DNA of 64,000 nucleotides from Chitinophaga sp. Ak27. Lineage in GTDB: Bacteria > Bacteroidota > Bacteroidia > Chitinophagales > Chitinophagaceae. Location of the stretch: NCBI RefSeq assembly GCF_012726295.1, contig NZ_JABAOB010000006.1, positions 479,829 to 543,828 of the forward strand. The letters run 5' to 3'. Of the stretch, positions 43,886 to 52,657 are shown piece by piece. Position numbers and translations under genes: made by a program. Positions within the stretch are counted from its first letter, which is position 1; each line of letters opens with the position of its first letter. A model generated the notes under the pieces. It was not told the origin of the DNA. It made no database searches and worked only from the letters and a program-made list of their open reading frames with translations.

Positions 43886-45049
43886 TTAAACAATCAACTG
43901 CTCAAAATCTACATAATACCTGCCTGAATTTTTAAACTGATCCAGGGCTATACGACGACATGTGTCGGCCACCAGTGCGCCTCCCAATACCACCGATGAA
44001 GCCAGTTGAGGCCAGGTGGTAATGGTTTTTCCAATTTCTCCCAACGAAAATTTCATCCTGGCAGAAGCATTTTCCAATGCCAGCATAGGACTGAAGATAG
44101 GTAGCTTTTCTGCGTCGGTCAGCCCCCGAAGCGTTGGAATGTCCACTTCAGGAATCAGACCATGCATTAGCGGCCTGTCTGGTTCCAGGTCAAAACGTTC
44201 AATATCTATCATCCCACGATCATTCATTTCCATCACCACAGGGATTTTAAGCTCCTTTGCCTTTATTCTGCTCAATATCTTAATGTCTACGCCATCACAC
44301 TCTTCTATAAAAATGTCGAGTACGCCGCCTTCGGTGAAGAAATCGTCCATGTTAGCCTCTGTCATGCCGTCTTCGTAGATCTTTACCTTTATGAATGGAT
44401 CCAGTTCTGCAATCTCCCGTGCCGCAATTACTACTTTGGGCACCTGGAGATTGTGTACGCCACAACGAATCCGGTTCATATTAGTCAGCTCCAGCCTGTC
44501 GAAATCTGCCAGTCGTAATTCTCCGCATAAACGTTCCATCACCAGGGTTAATGCGATCGATTGCCCTACCGATAAACCTACTATGCCTATTTTCTTTTTA
44601 GACAACACGGCAATCTCTGCTGCGGTGATTTTATGCTGGTTCCTACTGGTACGTAATTCAATAAAATCTGCTTCGTTTACCAGGTGAACCACCTGGTTAT
44701 TCCAGGGATAATATACCCAAACGCCAAATTTTTCTATGTCCACCCCATCCAGGTAAGCCTGTATTTTTTCATCGTATTCAGCTGCTGTCAAGCGCTTAGT
44801 AGGATTCCTGATTTTCATCAGCTCCCTTAATTGTGAATAAATTTCGTCGTTGATGCGGATATACGGCCGGGATTTCAAAAGGGCCTCAAAGGTATGAAGG
44901 TCTTGTGCATTCTTCAAATCATAAAAAACAGGCTGGTAGTCTTTGCTTTCATCCTGTTGCCTGAGATAGTCTTGTATCATGTTTCCTGCTTTTGCAAAAT
45001 GGTGCCTGACCTGATCGCACTGTATGTTCCTGTATGATCGCCGTGACAA
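43886..45049 (-). CDS. ThiF/E1-like adenylating enzyme
   Basis: A 387-residue protein with a unique N-terminal part (about 1-150) and a ThiF/MoeB/E1 adenylation domain: nucleotide-binding loop GLSVGQS at 158-164 (a variant of GxGGxG), ADFD at 181-184 with the ATP-ribose aspartate, N-R near 190-193 (NMNRIR), K205, and catalytic-type aspartate D252 (EECDGVD). No zinc CxxC pair is visible, and no ubiquitin-like or ThiS-like partner is nearby. The N-terminal part resembles Rv1355c-type ThiF proteins as I remember them. It may activate a carboxyl group for the downstream acyltransferase. An alternative ATG lies at 44980. Confidence 0.82.
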   Translation of the reverse strand: MSRRSYRNIQCDQVRHHFAKAGNMIQDYLRQQDESKDYQPVFYDLKNAQDLHTFEALLKSRPYIRINDEIYSQLRELMKIRNPTKRLTAAEYDEKIQAYLDGVDIEKFGVWVYYPWNNQVVHLVNEADFIELRTSRNQHKITAAEIAVLSKKKIGIVGLSVGQSIALTLVMERLCGELRLADFDRLELTNMNRIRCGVHNLQVPKVVIAAREIAELDPFIKVKIYEDGMTEANMDDFFTEGGVLDIFIEECDGVDIKILSRIKAKELKIPVVMEMNDRGMIDIERFDLEPDRPLMHGLIPEVDIPTLRGLTDAEKLPIFSPMLALENASARMKFSLGEIGKTITTWPQLASSVVLGGALVADTCRRIALDQFKNSGRYYVDFEQLIV

Positions 45050-45434
45050 GCAAGGTTCTTTACTCTCGTAAATATGTTGCTTTTATATTATAAATTTATT
45101 ATTATTATGTAGTCGGTTTGTTGGCTTTGGCGGGTTAATGAACAGGCGTTCTTAACTTACCTGCCAGGCCCGGGATAAATTGTCTGGCATTCAATAAATA
45201 ACTACAATACAATCAATATTGTAATTATTGTATGAATGTAAGGTAAAATAGTAATTTAATATGAAAACTTGATAAAAGTTTTTGATTATTTTGATATTAA
45301 ATTACTGTTTTTATACTTTTACCTTAGTTCTAATATTTCTTTTCGTCTCTTCCCACCACGGAGATATTGGTTTAATATTTGAGGCCCTTTGGCACCCAAC
45401 TTCGTATACAATAATTATATTTAAAAAAATAAAT
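45050..45434. promoter_or_regulatory. Intergenic region with nested inverted repeats, thiF-like to superoxide dismutase
   Basis: About 385 bases, AT-rich, no gene. A nested set of inverted repeats at 45203-45232 (TACAATA... paired with TATTGTA, plus inner ACAATA with TATTGT) resembles operator sites for the two divergent genes. No confident promoter was recognised for either gene. Confidence 0.5.
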
Positions 45435-46163
45435 ATGGATAAGAGAGAATTTCTCAAGCTTACCAGCCTCGCAGGTGCCGCTATTTTAAGCAGACCATTA
45501 AGCAGCCTGGCTACTTCTTCTGTATCCGGACAGCCGGCATTAGCCGATCCTAAAGCCCCTTTTGTTCTGCCCGCACTGCCTTATGGCTACGATGCCCTGG
45601 AACCTTCCATCGATAAAATGACCATGGAAATCCACCACGACAAGCATCACGGGGCCTATGTAAAAAATTTGAACGAAGCCGTAAAAGGTTCTGCCTTTGA
45701 AGCCCTGACACTGGAACAAATACTCTACAAAGTTACCGACGCCGACAAAGCAGTACGCAACAACGGCGGTGGGCACTACAACCACTCCCTGTTCTGGACA
45801 CTCCTGTCGCCCCAGAAACAAACACCGTCGGATAAACTGAAAGCGGCTATCAGCAAGGAATTTGGTAGCTGGGAAGCGTTCCAGACAAAATTCAATGATG
45901 CCGCTAAAACCGTTTTTGGCTCCGGCTGGGCATGGCTGGTAGTTACGCCTGAAAAGAAACTGGTGGTTACCAATACGCCCAACCAGGATAATCCCCTGAT
46001 GCACAATATTGTGAAAGTAAAAGGTACTCCCATCCTCGGCCTCGACGTTTGGGAACATGCCTATTACCTGAAATATCACAACGTACGTCCGGATTATATC
46101 AACGCATTCTGGAACGTGGTTAACTGGAGTGAAGTAGAAAAACGCTATAACGCTGCCGTATAA
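45435..46163 (+). CDS. Exported Fe/Mn superoxide dismutase
   Basis: A protein of 242 residues from the ATG at 45435. Residues 1-35 look like an export signal (MDKREFLKLTSLAGAAILSR) with a KR pair and FLK, a twin-arginine-like motif. The mature part is a standard Fe/Mn-SOD: metal histidine in MEIHHDKHHGAYV, NNGGGHYNHSLFW, then DVWEHAYYLKYHNVRPDY with the Asp and His ligands. It detoxifies superoxide in the periplasm or outside the cell. An upstream in-frame ATG at 45282 would add an unconserved 51 residues. Confidence 0.9.
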   Translation: MDKREFLKLTSLAGAAILSRPLSSLATSSVSGQPALADPKAPFVLPALPYGYDALEPSIDKMTMEIHHDKHHGAYVKNLNEAVKGSAFEALTLEQILYKVTDADKAVRNNGGGHYNHSLFWTLLSPQKQTPSDKLKAAISKEFGSWEAFQTKFNDAAKTVFGSGWAWLVVTPEKKLVVTNTPNQDNPLMHNIVKVKGTPILGLDVWEHAYYLKYHNVRPDYINAFWNVVNWSEVEKRYNAAV

Positions 46164-46173
46164 ACGCTTGTCT

Positions 46174-46217
46174 TATAAATGCAACAGCCCTCACATTGGA
46201 GGGCTGTTGCATTTATA
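46174..46217. terminator. Bidirectional terminator between convergent genes
   Basis: TATAAATGCAACAGCCCTC (46174-46192) is perfectly complementary to 46199-46217, with a 6-base loop and T/A runs at both ends. It separates the superoxide dismutase gene from the glycosyltransferase gene. Confidence 0.85.
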
Positions 46218-46232
46218 TTAAAATAGCTGTTA

Positions 46233-47852
46233 TTATTTACGCTTTAGGAACACAAACCCATTTTTCTCCCCAATCACCTCCAGGTTGGGATGGTGCCGGT
46301 AAGGCTCACTGTCTGTAACTCGACAAATAAAATAAGCCGGTTTATCGATCTGTCCATTCAGCAGCCAATTTTCGTTGTAATAGTTTTTATTGCTATGCGG
46401 TTGCTCCCGGGTATAATAATGCTGGGCATAACTGTGATACCCCAACGCTTTTACATATACATCTTTGCCCTGTAAGGAAATAAAATAATCAATAGCTGCC
46501 CGCTGGGAATAGGCCTCTATTTTGGGAACAAAATGCAATACCGATATCTGGATAACGACAATAGAGCTGATAAAGAGGCAGAGCAACCCATTGGTTACCT
46601 TACGGCGCATCAGCAAGCTTCCGCTGATAATCACCAGGATAATATAACTGATGCCGTACGCCATTTCTGCGGGCGACCAGGAAACCGCAGCCTGGAGGTT
46701 CCCGGCCGCAAATTTATCTACATAAGGTATCAACATATCTTTGTATATCCCTACCAGTGGTAATATGGCAATTGCCAGTCCCAGTACAATTCCCACAAAC
46801 AATAGCAGCGCGATATTCCAGCCGCGTAATTGCAGTTTGCCTTCAGCAAGTTTGTATACCTGCCAGGCGGCGAGGAACGACAGCGGGAAATAACACAGGG
46901 AAGAGTAATGGACAATCTTTGTTTTAACAATAGAAAACAGGATCAGTGCTACCCAGAACATTACCCACATCCATACTTTGAAATCCTTTATTTCAGTGGC
47001 AGCAGAGGTCGTATATATTGTTTTTTTTCTTTTCCGGAGATAGGTGAACAAGAAGGTGCTGGCCGGAAAACACCCAATCAGCAGCACGACCCAATGATAA
47101 AAGAAGGGGCCGCCGTGCCCGGCATCTTCTGTAGTCAATAGCCGGATCTGGTACGCTACAAACTCATTCACAAACCACCACCCATGTGCAATAATTTCAT
47201 AGCCAAACCACAGCAGGGTGGTGATGCTGGCAAACAAGGCAATTAAACCCAGGTGCGCAAAGCGGATACTTATTTTTCCTTTGTTCCAGATCCAGTATAC
47301 CAACAGGGTTAGTAAAGCCACCAATATGGCCACAGGGCCTTTGGTGAGTACTGCCAAGCCCAGGAAAAGTCCGCTGAAAATAGCCATACGGGCCGGCTTA
47401 GGATGATAACCTATCCTGTAGGCAAAATAAATGGCGAGGAAAATAAAAAAATTGAAAGTAGGATCGATGATACCTGATTTAAAGTAAAAGTGGGGTAGCC
47501 AGGAGCCGGCGTACACCAACGCCCACCAGAAGCCCAGCCGGTCGTCTGCGAGCTTTTTACCAATCGCAAATAGCGTTACCAATGTAGCAATTCCCACGAT
47601 GGCATTGGGAAAGCGGGCTGCGAAGTCGTTTATACCAAACAGCATCATGCTGCCGGCCTGCATCCATATAAATAAAGGTGGTTTTTCCCAAAAGGGTCGG
47701 AAGTCGATTTGTACCTGGCTGAAATGATGGCTGACAATCATTTCCCGGGCTGCCTCTGCAAAGTTGATTTCGTCCCAGTCAAACAAATGTACAGCACCCA
47801 GGAAGGGGATGAATAATAAAGCAGCCACTAAAGCAATCAGCAGGTATTTCAT
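46233..47852 (-). CDS. GT39/ArnT-like glycosyltransferase
   Basis: A 539-residue integral membrane glycosyltransferase with about eleven helices. The N-terminal LFDWDEINFAEAAREMI carries the DE pair of the GT39/PMT/ArnT catalytic loop, and the loop GVHWKPPLFIW-like FWEKPPLFIWMQ follows. In Gram-negative bacteria this family transfers sugars such as aminoarabinose from undecaprenyl carriers to lipid A, though the specificity here is unknown. The PAP2 phosphatase and LptF/LptG genes lie upstream on the same strand, suggesting a cell-envelope function. Confidence 0.86.
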   Translation of the reverse strand: MKYLLIALVAALLFIPFLGAVHLFDWDEINFAEAAREMIVSHHFSQVQIDFRPFWEKPPLFIWMQAGSMMLFGINDFAARFPNAIVGIATLVTLFAIGKKLADDRLGFWWALVYAGSWLPHFYFKSGIIDPTFNFFIFLAIYFAYRIGYHPKPARMAIFSGLFLGLAVLTKGPVAILVALLTLLVYWIWNKGKISIRFAHLGLIALFASITTLLWFGYEIIAHGWWFVNEFVAYQIRLLTTEDAGHGGPFFYHWVVLLIGCFPASTFLFTYLRKRKKTIYTTSAATEIKDFKVWMWVMFWVALILFSIVKTKIVHYSSLCYFPLSFLAAWQVYKLAEGKLQLRGWNIALLLFVGIVLGLAIAILPLVGIYKDMLIPYVDKFAAGNLQAAVSWSPAEMAYGISYIILVIISGSLLMRRKVTNGLLCLFISSIVVIQISVLHFVPKIEAYSQRAAIDYFISLQGKDVYVKALGYHSYAQHYYTREQPHSNKNYYNENWLLNGQIDKPAYFICRVTDSEPYRHHPNLEVIGEKNGFVFLKRK

Positions 47853-47934
47853 GACAGATTTTAAAAAAAAGCTGGACTACACATACTCCTGGGGGGATGT
47901 GTAGTCCTTTTGACAGTTAATATTTAAATATTGT

Positions 47935-48609
47935 TTAAGTAGTTGTATTCGCTTGTAATAGCGCTTCTGCGCAAACTTCCGGGGAGGAGGTGGTATGTCT
48001 GAATTTAAAGAACCCATATACAATCACTGTACTTAACGTACCTACTATGCTGCCTGCATAAACATCGGCAAAAAAGTGCTGTGCCAGGTAAATGCGGGAA
48101 TAGGCAGCACAAATCCCCATTATAAAGAACAGTAATCCGGCTTTTTTATTGTTCCAGATCAGGGCAAGAAAACTAAACATGCCAAAAGCAGCAGCGGAAT
48201 GGCCTGAAGGAAAGCTGCAACTGCTGTGTACACTTACCCATTTTACGGTGTGTACCAGGGTGGCCGTTTCATCGCCAAAGTAGCTGATAGGTCTTGGTGC
48301 ATTAAAATAATGCTTGGCTACCTGTACAATCAGGGTTACCAGCAGGAGGACGGCCAATCCAATAAAGAATAGCCTGAAGCGCTGAGTGACCAGCATCAGG
48401 AATAATAGAATGCCAAACATAATACCATCGCCCAGGTAAGTAAGCCCGGTTACGAGCACGTCGGCCCAGTCAGAGTGCTCTCCGTTAATACCCAGGAACA
48501 ATTCCCGCTGGCTATATGTTGCCAGCATCACACCTCCTACAATCAACCATAGTAGGAAGGGCAGAAAGAAGTATATGTTCTTCCTGAACAGTGTAATCAG
48601 CGTTTTCAA
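47935..48609 (-). CDS. PAP2-family membrane phosphatase
   Basis: A 224-residue membrane protein with about five helices. The PAP2 motifs are KHYFNAPRP, SFPSGHSAAAFG and SRIYLAQHFFADV, the last two giving the catalytic histidines. It may dephosphorylate undecaprenyl pyrophosphate or lipid A phosphate. It sits between the GT39 glycosyltransferase and LptF/LptG-like permease genes. Confidence 0.9.
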   Translation of the reverse strand: MKTLITLFRKNIYFFLPFLLWLIVGGVMLATYSQRELFLGINGEHSDWADVLVTGLTYLGDGIMFGILLFLMLVTQRFRLFFIGLAVLLLVTLIVQVAKHYFNAPRPISYFGDETATLVHTVKWVSVHSSCSFPSGHSAAAFGMFSFLALIWNNKKAGLLFFIMGICAAYSRIYLAQHFFADVYAGSIVGTLSTVIVYGFFKFRHTTSSPEVCAEALLQANTTT

Positions 48610-48642
48610 TTCTGTAGGTTTTAAACTTGTAGGTTGTCTTTA

Positions 48643-50082
48643 TTAAATCGCTTTAAGAACTTTCTTCTTTTTAAATTTCTCCAGCAATTTTTTCACATTC
48701 TGGATAACGCGAAAATAGTATTCTTTATTAAAAAGCTGCGAATCATTCATGGCCTTAACAATTAGAAAACCTGCAATAGGCAGGAGTACAATGTTGGATA
48801 GCCACATGCCCGACCAGGTATACATCACGCCGCTTCTGGCCATTTTTTCCCCGATCATGAAGAACACGTTAAAGATCACGAAAAAAATGACGGCAAATAC
48901 CAGTGGGGTACCTAGTCCGCCTTTCCGGATAATAGACCCCAGGGGAGCGCCGATCAGGAACATCACTACACAGGCGGCGGCCAGGGTAAACTTACGTTGC
49001 CACTCAACCTTGTGCATGAGTATCAGGTTATGTTTGTCTTCATATTCCAGGGTAGGCTGATCCAGCGAACTCTGCGTTTCCCGTACGGTTTGTTCCGCAC
49101 GTTCCAGCACATTGCGCATACTCTTTTGGGGTACGATGGCTGCAAACTCTTTTTCTTTCAAAGGGGGCGCACTGGTAGCCCAGGCACTATCTTTCCATTT
49201 GAAGAAAGGATAACGTACGGTTACATACGAATTTACGGTTTTACTGAATTGTTTCTCTGCTTTCTGCATAGAATCTATTGCCATATCCAGCTGTCGCACA
49301 TTCAGCATTTGCTGGTTGGAAGCAAAAAGGTCCATGTTTAGGCGGTTGAATGCAAAGGAACTAAGGTCAAATGCCTTGGTATATCTTTTAAACCCTTGCC
49401 TGATCATATCGCCGGGAACGGTATAACCGCGGTTGCCCCTTTCTTCATATCTCCAGCCATTTTCCAGGATAAAGTAGAGAAAGCGTTTATTAGCGGTAAG
49501 TACCATCTGACCTTTGTCGGCCAGGATCATAGCATTATTGTTCTGGTGATCGATGATCATCACCTGGTGGATGGTCTGGTTATCTTTATCTTTCTGGGCT
49601 ACCTTGATCGTATAATCTGGTATATCTTTAAAGAAAACGCCCGATTTAATATTAAACGCCGGTTTAGCGTAAGTGATATCGTATAGTAAGGATTTGGCCT
49701 GAAGATTGGCTACCGGGATCACATAATTGGCGAATAAAAACGCCAGGATTGCGATAAAGCTGCACACGATGAGCAGGGGACGGATAAAGCGCAACAGCGA
49801 AATACCGGACGACTTCAGCGCTACCAATTCAAAGCTTTCCCCCAGGTTTCCGAAGGTCATGATAGAAGACAGGAGTACTGCCAGTGGAAGGGCCAGGGTA
49901 ACCAGCGTAGCACTGGTATAGGCAATCAATTGTACAATCACCATGGTATCCAGGCCTTTACCAACCAGATCGTCTACATATTTCCATAGGAACTGCATTA
50001 CCAGTACGAATAGGGTGACGAAAAAAGTGGCAATAAAAGGACCCAGAAAAGTTCTTATAATGAGTTTGTCGAGTTTTTTCAC
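48643..50082 (-). CDS. LptF/LptG-type LPS export permease
   Basis: A transmembrane subunit of the lipopolysaccharide exporter LptB2FG, 479 residues from the GTG at 50082. The N-terminus KKLDKLIIRTFLGPFIATFF is the family's start. A periplasmic domain follows, then three C-terminal helices (CVVMFLIGAPLGSIIRKGGLG, GVMYTWSGMWLSN). The frame has a second GTG at 50163 that would add 27 residues, with no better ribosome-binding site visible. LptF and LptG cannot be told apart by eye. Confidence 0.87.
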   Translation of the reverse strand: MKKLDKLIIRTFLGPFIATFFVTLFVLVMQFLWKYVDDLVGKGLDTMVIVQLIAYTSATLVTLALPLAVLLSSIMTFGNLGESFELVALKSSGISLLRFIRPLLIVCSFIAILAFLFANYVIPVANLQAKSLLYDITYAKPAFNIKSGVFFKDIPDYTIKVAQKDKDNQTIHQVMIIDHQNNNAMILADKGQMVLTANKRFLYFILENGWRYEERGNRGYTVPGDMIRQGFKRYTKAFDLSSFAFNRLNMDLFASNQQMLNVRQLDMAIDSMQKAEKQFSKTVNSYVTVRYPFFKWKDSAWATSAPPLKEKEFAAIVPQKSMRNVLERAEQTVRETQSSLDQPTLEYEDKHNLILMHKVEWQRKFTLAAACVVMFLIGAPLGSIIRKGGLGTPLVFAVIFFVIFNVFFMIGEKMARSGVMYTWSGMWLSNIVLLPIAGFLIVKAMNDSQLFNKEYYFRVIQNVKKLLEKFKKKKVLKAI

Positions 50083-50213
50083 TGATAATGCAATATTAAA
50101 AAAATGGAATCCTGATATTTGTATGATTAGTACCAGGATGCTACTAAACAGTAAAGTTAGCACGATTTCCTAAAGGAGTGGTCAGGAGGACCTGAAAATA
50201 CCGTTAAAATTAT

Positions 50214-50831
50214 ATGGAAAATTCAGATTTAACGCCCGAAGAAGCGGCTATTGTCAGTAGTACGCATTTTATCCGCCTGAAAAACAGTGCAATAGAGAAA
50301 GTGGTGGGATTAATGGGACGTGTGCAGGAAGCGCTGGCAGCATATGACCGGGATACGGATTTTCCGTTTGCGTCTGAGTGGTTGTTACAGGGAGGAAAGA
50401 TTTCGAAAGGGGAGCAATATAAAGGCCTGCCCTGGGTGATGCTGGATTATCCAAGGTATTTCAATAAGGAGGAGATATTTGCCTTCCGGACCATGTTCTG
50501 GTGGGGACATTACTTTAGTGCTACCCTGCACCTGGGGGGCAAAGTAAAAGCACGTTTCCATACCGTATTGGAAGAAGGCTATGCAGCGCTGACACAAGCT
50601 GGTTTCCAGGTATACCTGCCGGAGGATCCCTGGGAGCATGATTTCGAAAATGGAAATTACCGTTTCATAGATACGTATAGTTTAGATGAGTGGAAGACGC
50701 TGGTTAGCCGCAATCATTTCATTAAGTTGGCTAAACCCTTCGTGATCGGTCATTGGGGCGAAATAATAACTGAGGTGGTAGAGGCATACGCTACGCTACT
50801 CAATATTATGAACGGGAAGAGGGGAGCTTAG
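50214..50831 (+). CDS. Conserved protein of unknown function
   Basis: A 205-residue soluble protein without signal peptide or recognised motif. It is rich in aromatic residues, for example PFASEWLLQGGKISKGEQYK, FRTMFWWGHYFSATLHLGGK and FIKLAKPFVIGHWGE. It is read rightward, divergent from the LptF/LptG gene, and its 3' end overlaps the convergent START-like gene by 4 bases. Confidence 0.75.
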   Translation: MENSDLTPEEAAIVSSTHFIRLKNSAIEKVVGLMGRVQEALAAYDRDTDFPFASEWLLQGGKISKGEQYKGLPWVMLDYPRYFNKEEIFAFRTMFWWGHYFSATLHLGGKVKARFHTVLEEGYAALTQAGFQVYLPEDPWEHDFENGNYRFIDTYSLDEWKTLVSRNHFIKLAKPFVIGHWGEIITEVVEAYATLLNIMNGKRGA

Positions 50832-51208
50832 CTGCCGATGCGGTGGAAAAGATCTTTCACCTGGTATTCCCATAACTGACTTTGGTCCTTCACCTCTTTC
50901 TTCTCTGCGAAATCTTTTACTACCAGGATAGTTTCATTCGTTACTTCAGAAATTTGTATACGGAACTCAAAATATTCATCTTTGGGAGCATGCGTCCAAT
51001 GCAGCCGGATAAACTCATCTTCTTCCTGTTCGATTACTTCGGCTTCTTCCGCGGTGCCATTCCATGAAAAGGAAAAGACATTGTCCCTGAAGTCAACCCT
51101 ATCTGCGAACCACTCCTGTAAGCCAGCGGGTGTAGATAAGAATTCATACAGGATACCCGGGGAGCATCTAACCGGAAATTCTAGTTCATAAAGCACTTTC
51201 TTGGACAT
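50828..51208 (-). CDS. START-like (SRPBCC/AHSA1) protein
   Basis: A 126-residue small beta-grip protein: FPVRCSPGILYEFLSTPAGLQ, then FADRVDFRDNVFSFSWNG, then IRLHWTHAPKDEYFEFR. This is the START-like fold used to bind hydrophobic ligands; the family's ligand is unknown. It lies upstream of the rpoD gene in divergent orientation, with 357 bases between. Confidence 0.8.
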   Translation of the reverse strand: MSKKVLYELEFPVRCSPGILYEFLSTPAGLQEWFADRVDFRDNVFSFSWNGTAEEAEVIEQEEDEFIRLHWTHAPKDEYFEFRIQISEVTNETILVVKDFAEKKEVKDQSQLWEYQVKDLFHRIGS

Positions 51209-51565
51209 CTCTCAAATAATTAGTAAATCAATATCATCCAGTTGCAATTATAGAAAATATTTTACTCTGTCAAAATAATTTACGGTTTTTTTTTATAGCG
51301 TACACAAAAACTTTACACACCTTAATAAAAGTATACATATATCTATTTTAATAAATATTAAAATTCCGTATATAATTGACTTTATGCTACCGCCCCTATA
51401 GTGGCGAATTTCCGCGACAATTGCAAGCACTTAATGATCAATCGATTTTATTTGGAAATGATTTAAGAACAAGAGATTTTTTTTGGTGGCTTTCTAAAAA
51501 AAGTTATTTTTGTCAGGCATTCATCAAATCTTAACTTTTTATTAACCTGTAACTGTTCCGACTTT
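51209..51565. promoter_or_regulatory. Intergenic region upstream of rpoD
   Basis: 357 bases, AT-rich, no gene. It holds the strong rpoD promoter at 51482-51512 and, further upstream, only A/T-rich sequence with no recognised element. Confidence 0.5.
51482..51512 (+). promoter_or_regulatory. rpoD promoter
   Basis: TTTG (51482-51485), 19 bases, then TATTTTTG (51505-51512), a full match to the consensus. The start is near 51519, about 47 bases before the ATG. Confidence 0.8.
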
Positions 51566-52438
51566 ATGTCAATGCGCCAACTTAAAATCACTAAATCCAT
51601 TACCAACAGGGAATCTCAGTCCCTGGAGAAGTACTTGCAGGAGATTGGGAAAGTGGATTTAATTACGCCGGAAGAAGAGGTAAACCTGGCTATCCGGATC
51701 AAGCAGGGCGATCAGAGAGCATTGGAGAAGCTTACCAAAGCCAACCTTCGCTTTGTGGTATCCGTTGCGAAACAGTACCAGAACCAGGGCCTGTCGCTCA
51801 GTGACCTGATCAACGAGGGGAACCTCGGGTTAATTAAAGCTGCTCAACGTTTTGATGAAACGCGCGGTTTTAAATTCATTTCCTACGCCGTATGGTGGAT
51901 TCGTCAATCTATTCTCCAGGCACTGGCAGAGCAATCCAGGATTGTTCGCCTGCCACTCAACAAAGTGGGCCTGAGCAATAAGATCAGCAAAGCGTATTCC
52001 CAGCTGGAACAGGAATATGAAAGAGAACCATCTCCTGACGAACTGGCCACCATCCTGGAAATTAATACTGACGAAGTAGAAGCTACCCTCGGAGTGGCTG
52101 CCCGTCACGTTTCCATGGATGCACCATTTATCGACGGGGAAGACAATTCCCTGCTGGATGTGCTGGAAAACCCGAACGCAGTTAGCGCCGACGAGGAACT
52201 GGACCACCACGACTCGCTCCGCCGCGAAATTGAGCGTTCCCTCTCCACGTTAACCGATCGCCAGAAAGACGTGATCATGCTGTACTTCGGCATCGCCGTA
52301 GAACATCCCATGTCACTCGAAGATATCGGCGAGAAGTTTGGACTGACCCGCGAACGTGTTCGCCAGATTAAGGATAAAGCTATTACCAAGTTAAGAACCA
52401 CGTCCAGAAGCAAGTTGCTCCGCAACTACCTGGGATAG
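51566..52438 (+). CDS. rpoD: Primary sigma factor RpoD (sigma-70, Bacteroidota type)
   Basis: A 290-residue primary sigma factor, short because it lacks the long N-terminal region 1.1 and spacer of proteobacterial sigma-70. Regions are clear: 1.2 (SLEKYLQEIGKVDLITPEEE), 2 (LIQEGNLGL-like LINEGNLGLIKAAQRFD and FKFISYAVWWIRQSI), 3 and 4 (TLTDRQKDVIMLYFGI and GLTRERVRQIKDKAITKLR). It recognises the TTTG/TAnnTTTG promoters seen throughout this window, and its own promoter is of that type. Confidence 0.97.
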   Translation: MSMRQLKITKSITNRESQSLEKYLQEIGKVDLITPEEEVNLAIRIKQGDQRALEKLTKANLRFVVSVAKQYQNQGLSLSDLINEGNLGLIKAAQRFDETRGFKFISYAVWWIRQSILQALAEQSRIVRLPLNKVGLSNKISKAYSQLEQEYEREPSPDELATILEINTDEVEATLGVAARHVSMDAPFIDGEDNSLLDVLENPNAVSADEELDHHDSLRREIERSLSTLTDRQKDVIMLYFGIAVEHPMSLEDIGEKFGLTRERVRQIKDKAITKLRTTSRSKLLRNYLG

Positions 52439-52627
52439 GCAGCTCTTCTGCCACGAAAAAGACGCTATTTAGTTGATTGTATAAGATTTTAGCTAGCGAA
52501 GATGATGACGGGAGTCCGCCATCGTCTTCGCTGTTTTATTTACAAAGAACAACCAGGTAAATCCCTTCTTCCCCGCTTCGCATCTTTGCGGCCCTGTTCC
52601 TTTTCGGGAAATAACCCAAAAAAAATA

Positions 52628-52635
52628 TACTTTTG
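52628..52635 (+). promoter_or_regulatory. Candidate ffh promoter -7 element
   Basis: TACTTTTG is a full match to TAnnTTTG, 23 bases before the ffh ATG. The upstream element is poor (TTCG about 21 bases away), so only the -7 box is reported. Confidence 0.45.
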
Positions 52636-52657
52636 CAATCCGTTTAAAATACCAACA

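Noticed and set aside
45399..45412. Sequence AACTTCGTATA resembling a loxP half-site upstream of the superoxide dismutase gene
   Set aside because: Only 11 bases match and there is no second half-site or spacer of the right kind, so it is a chance match.
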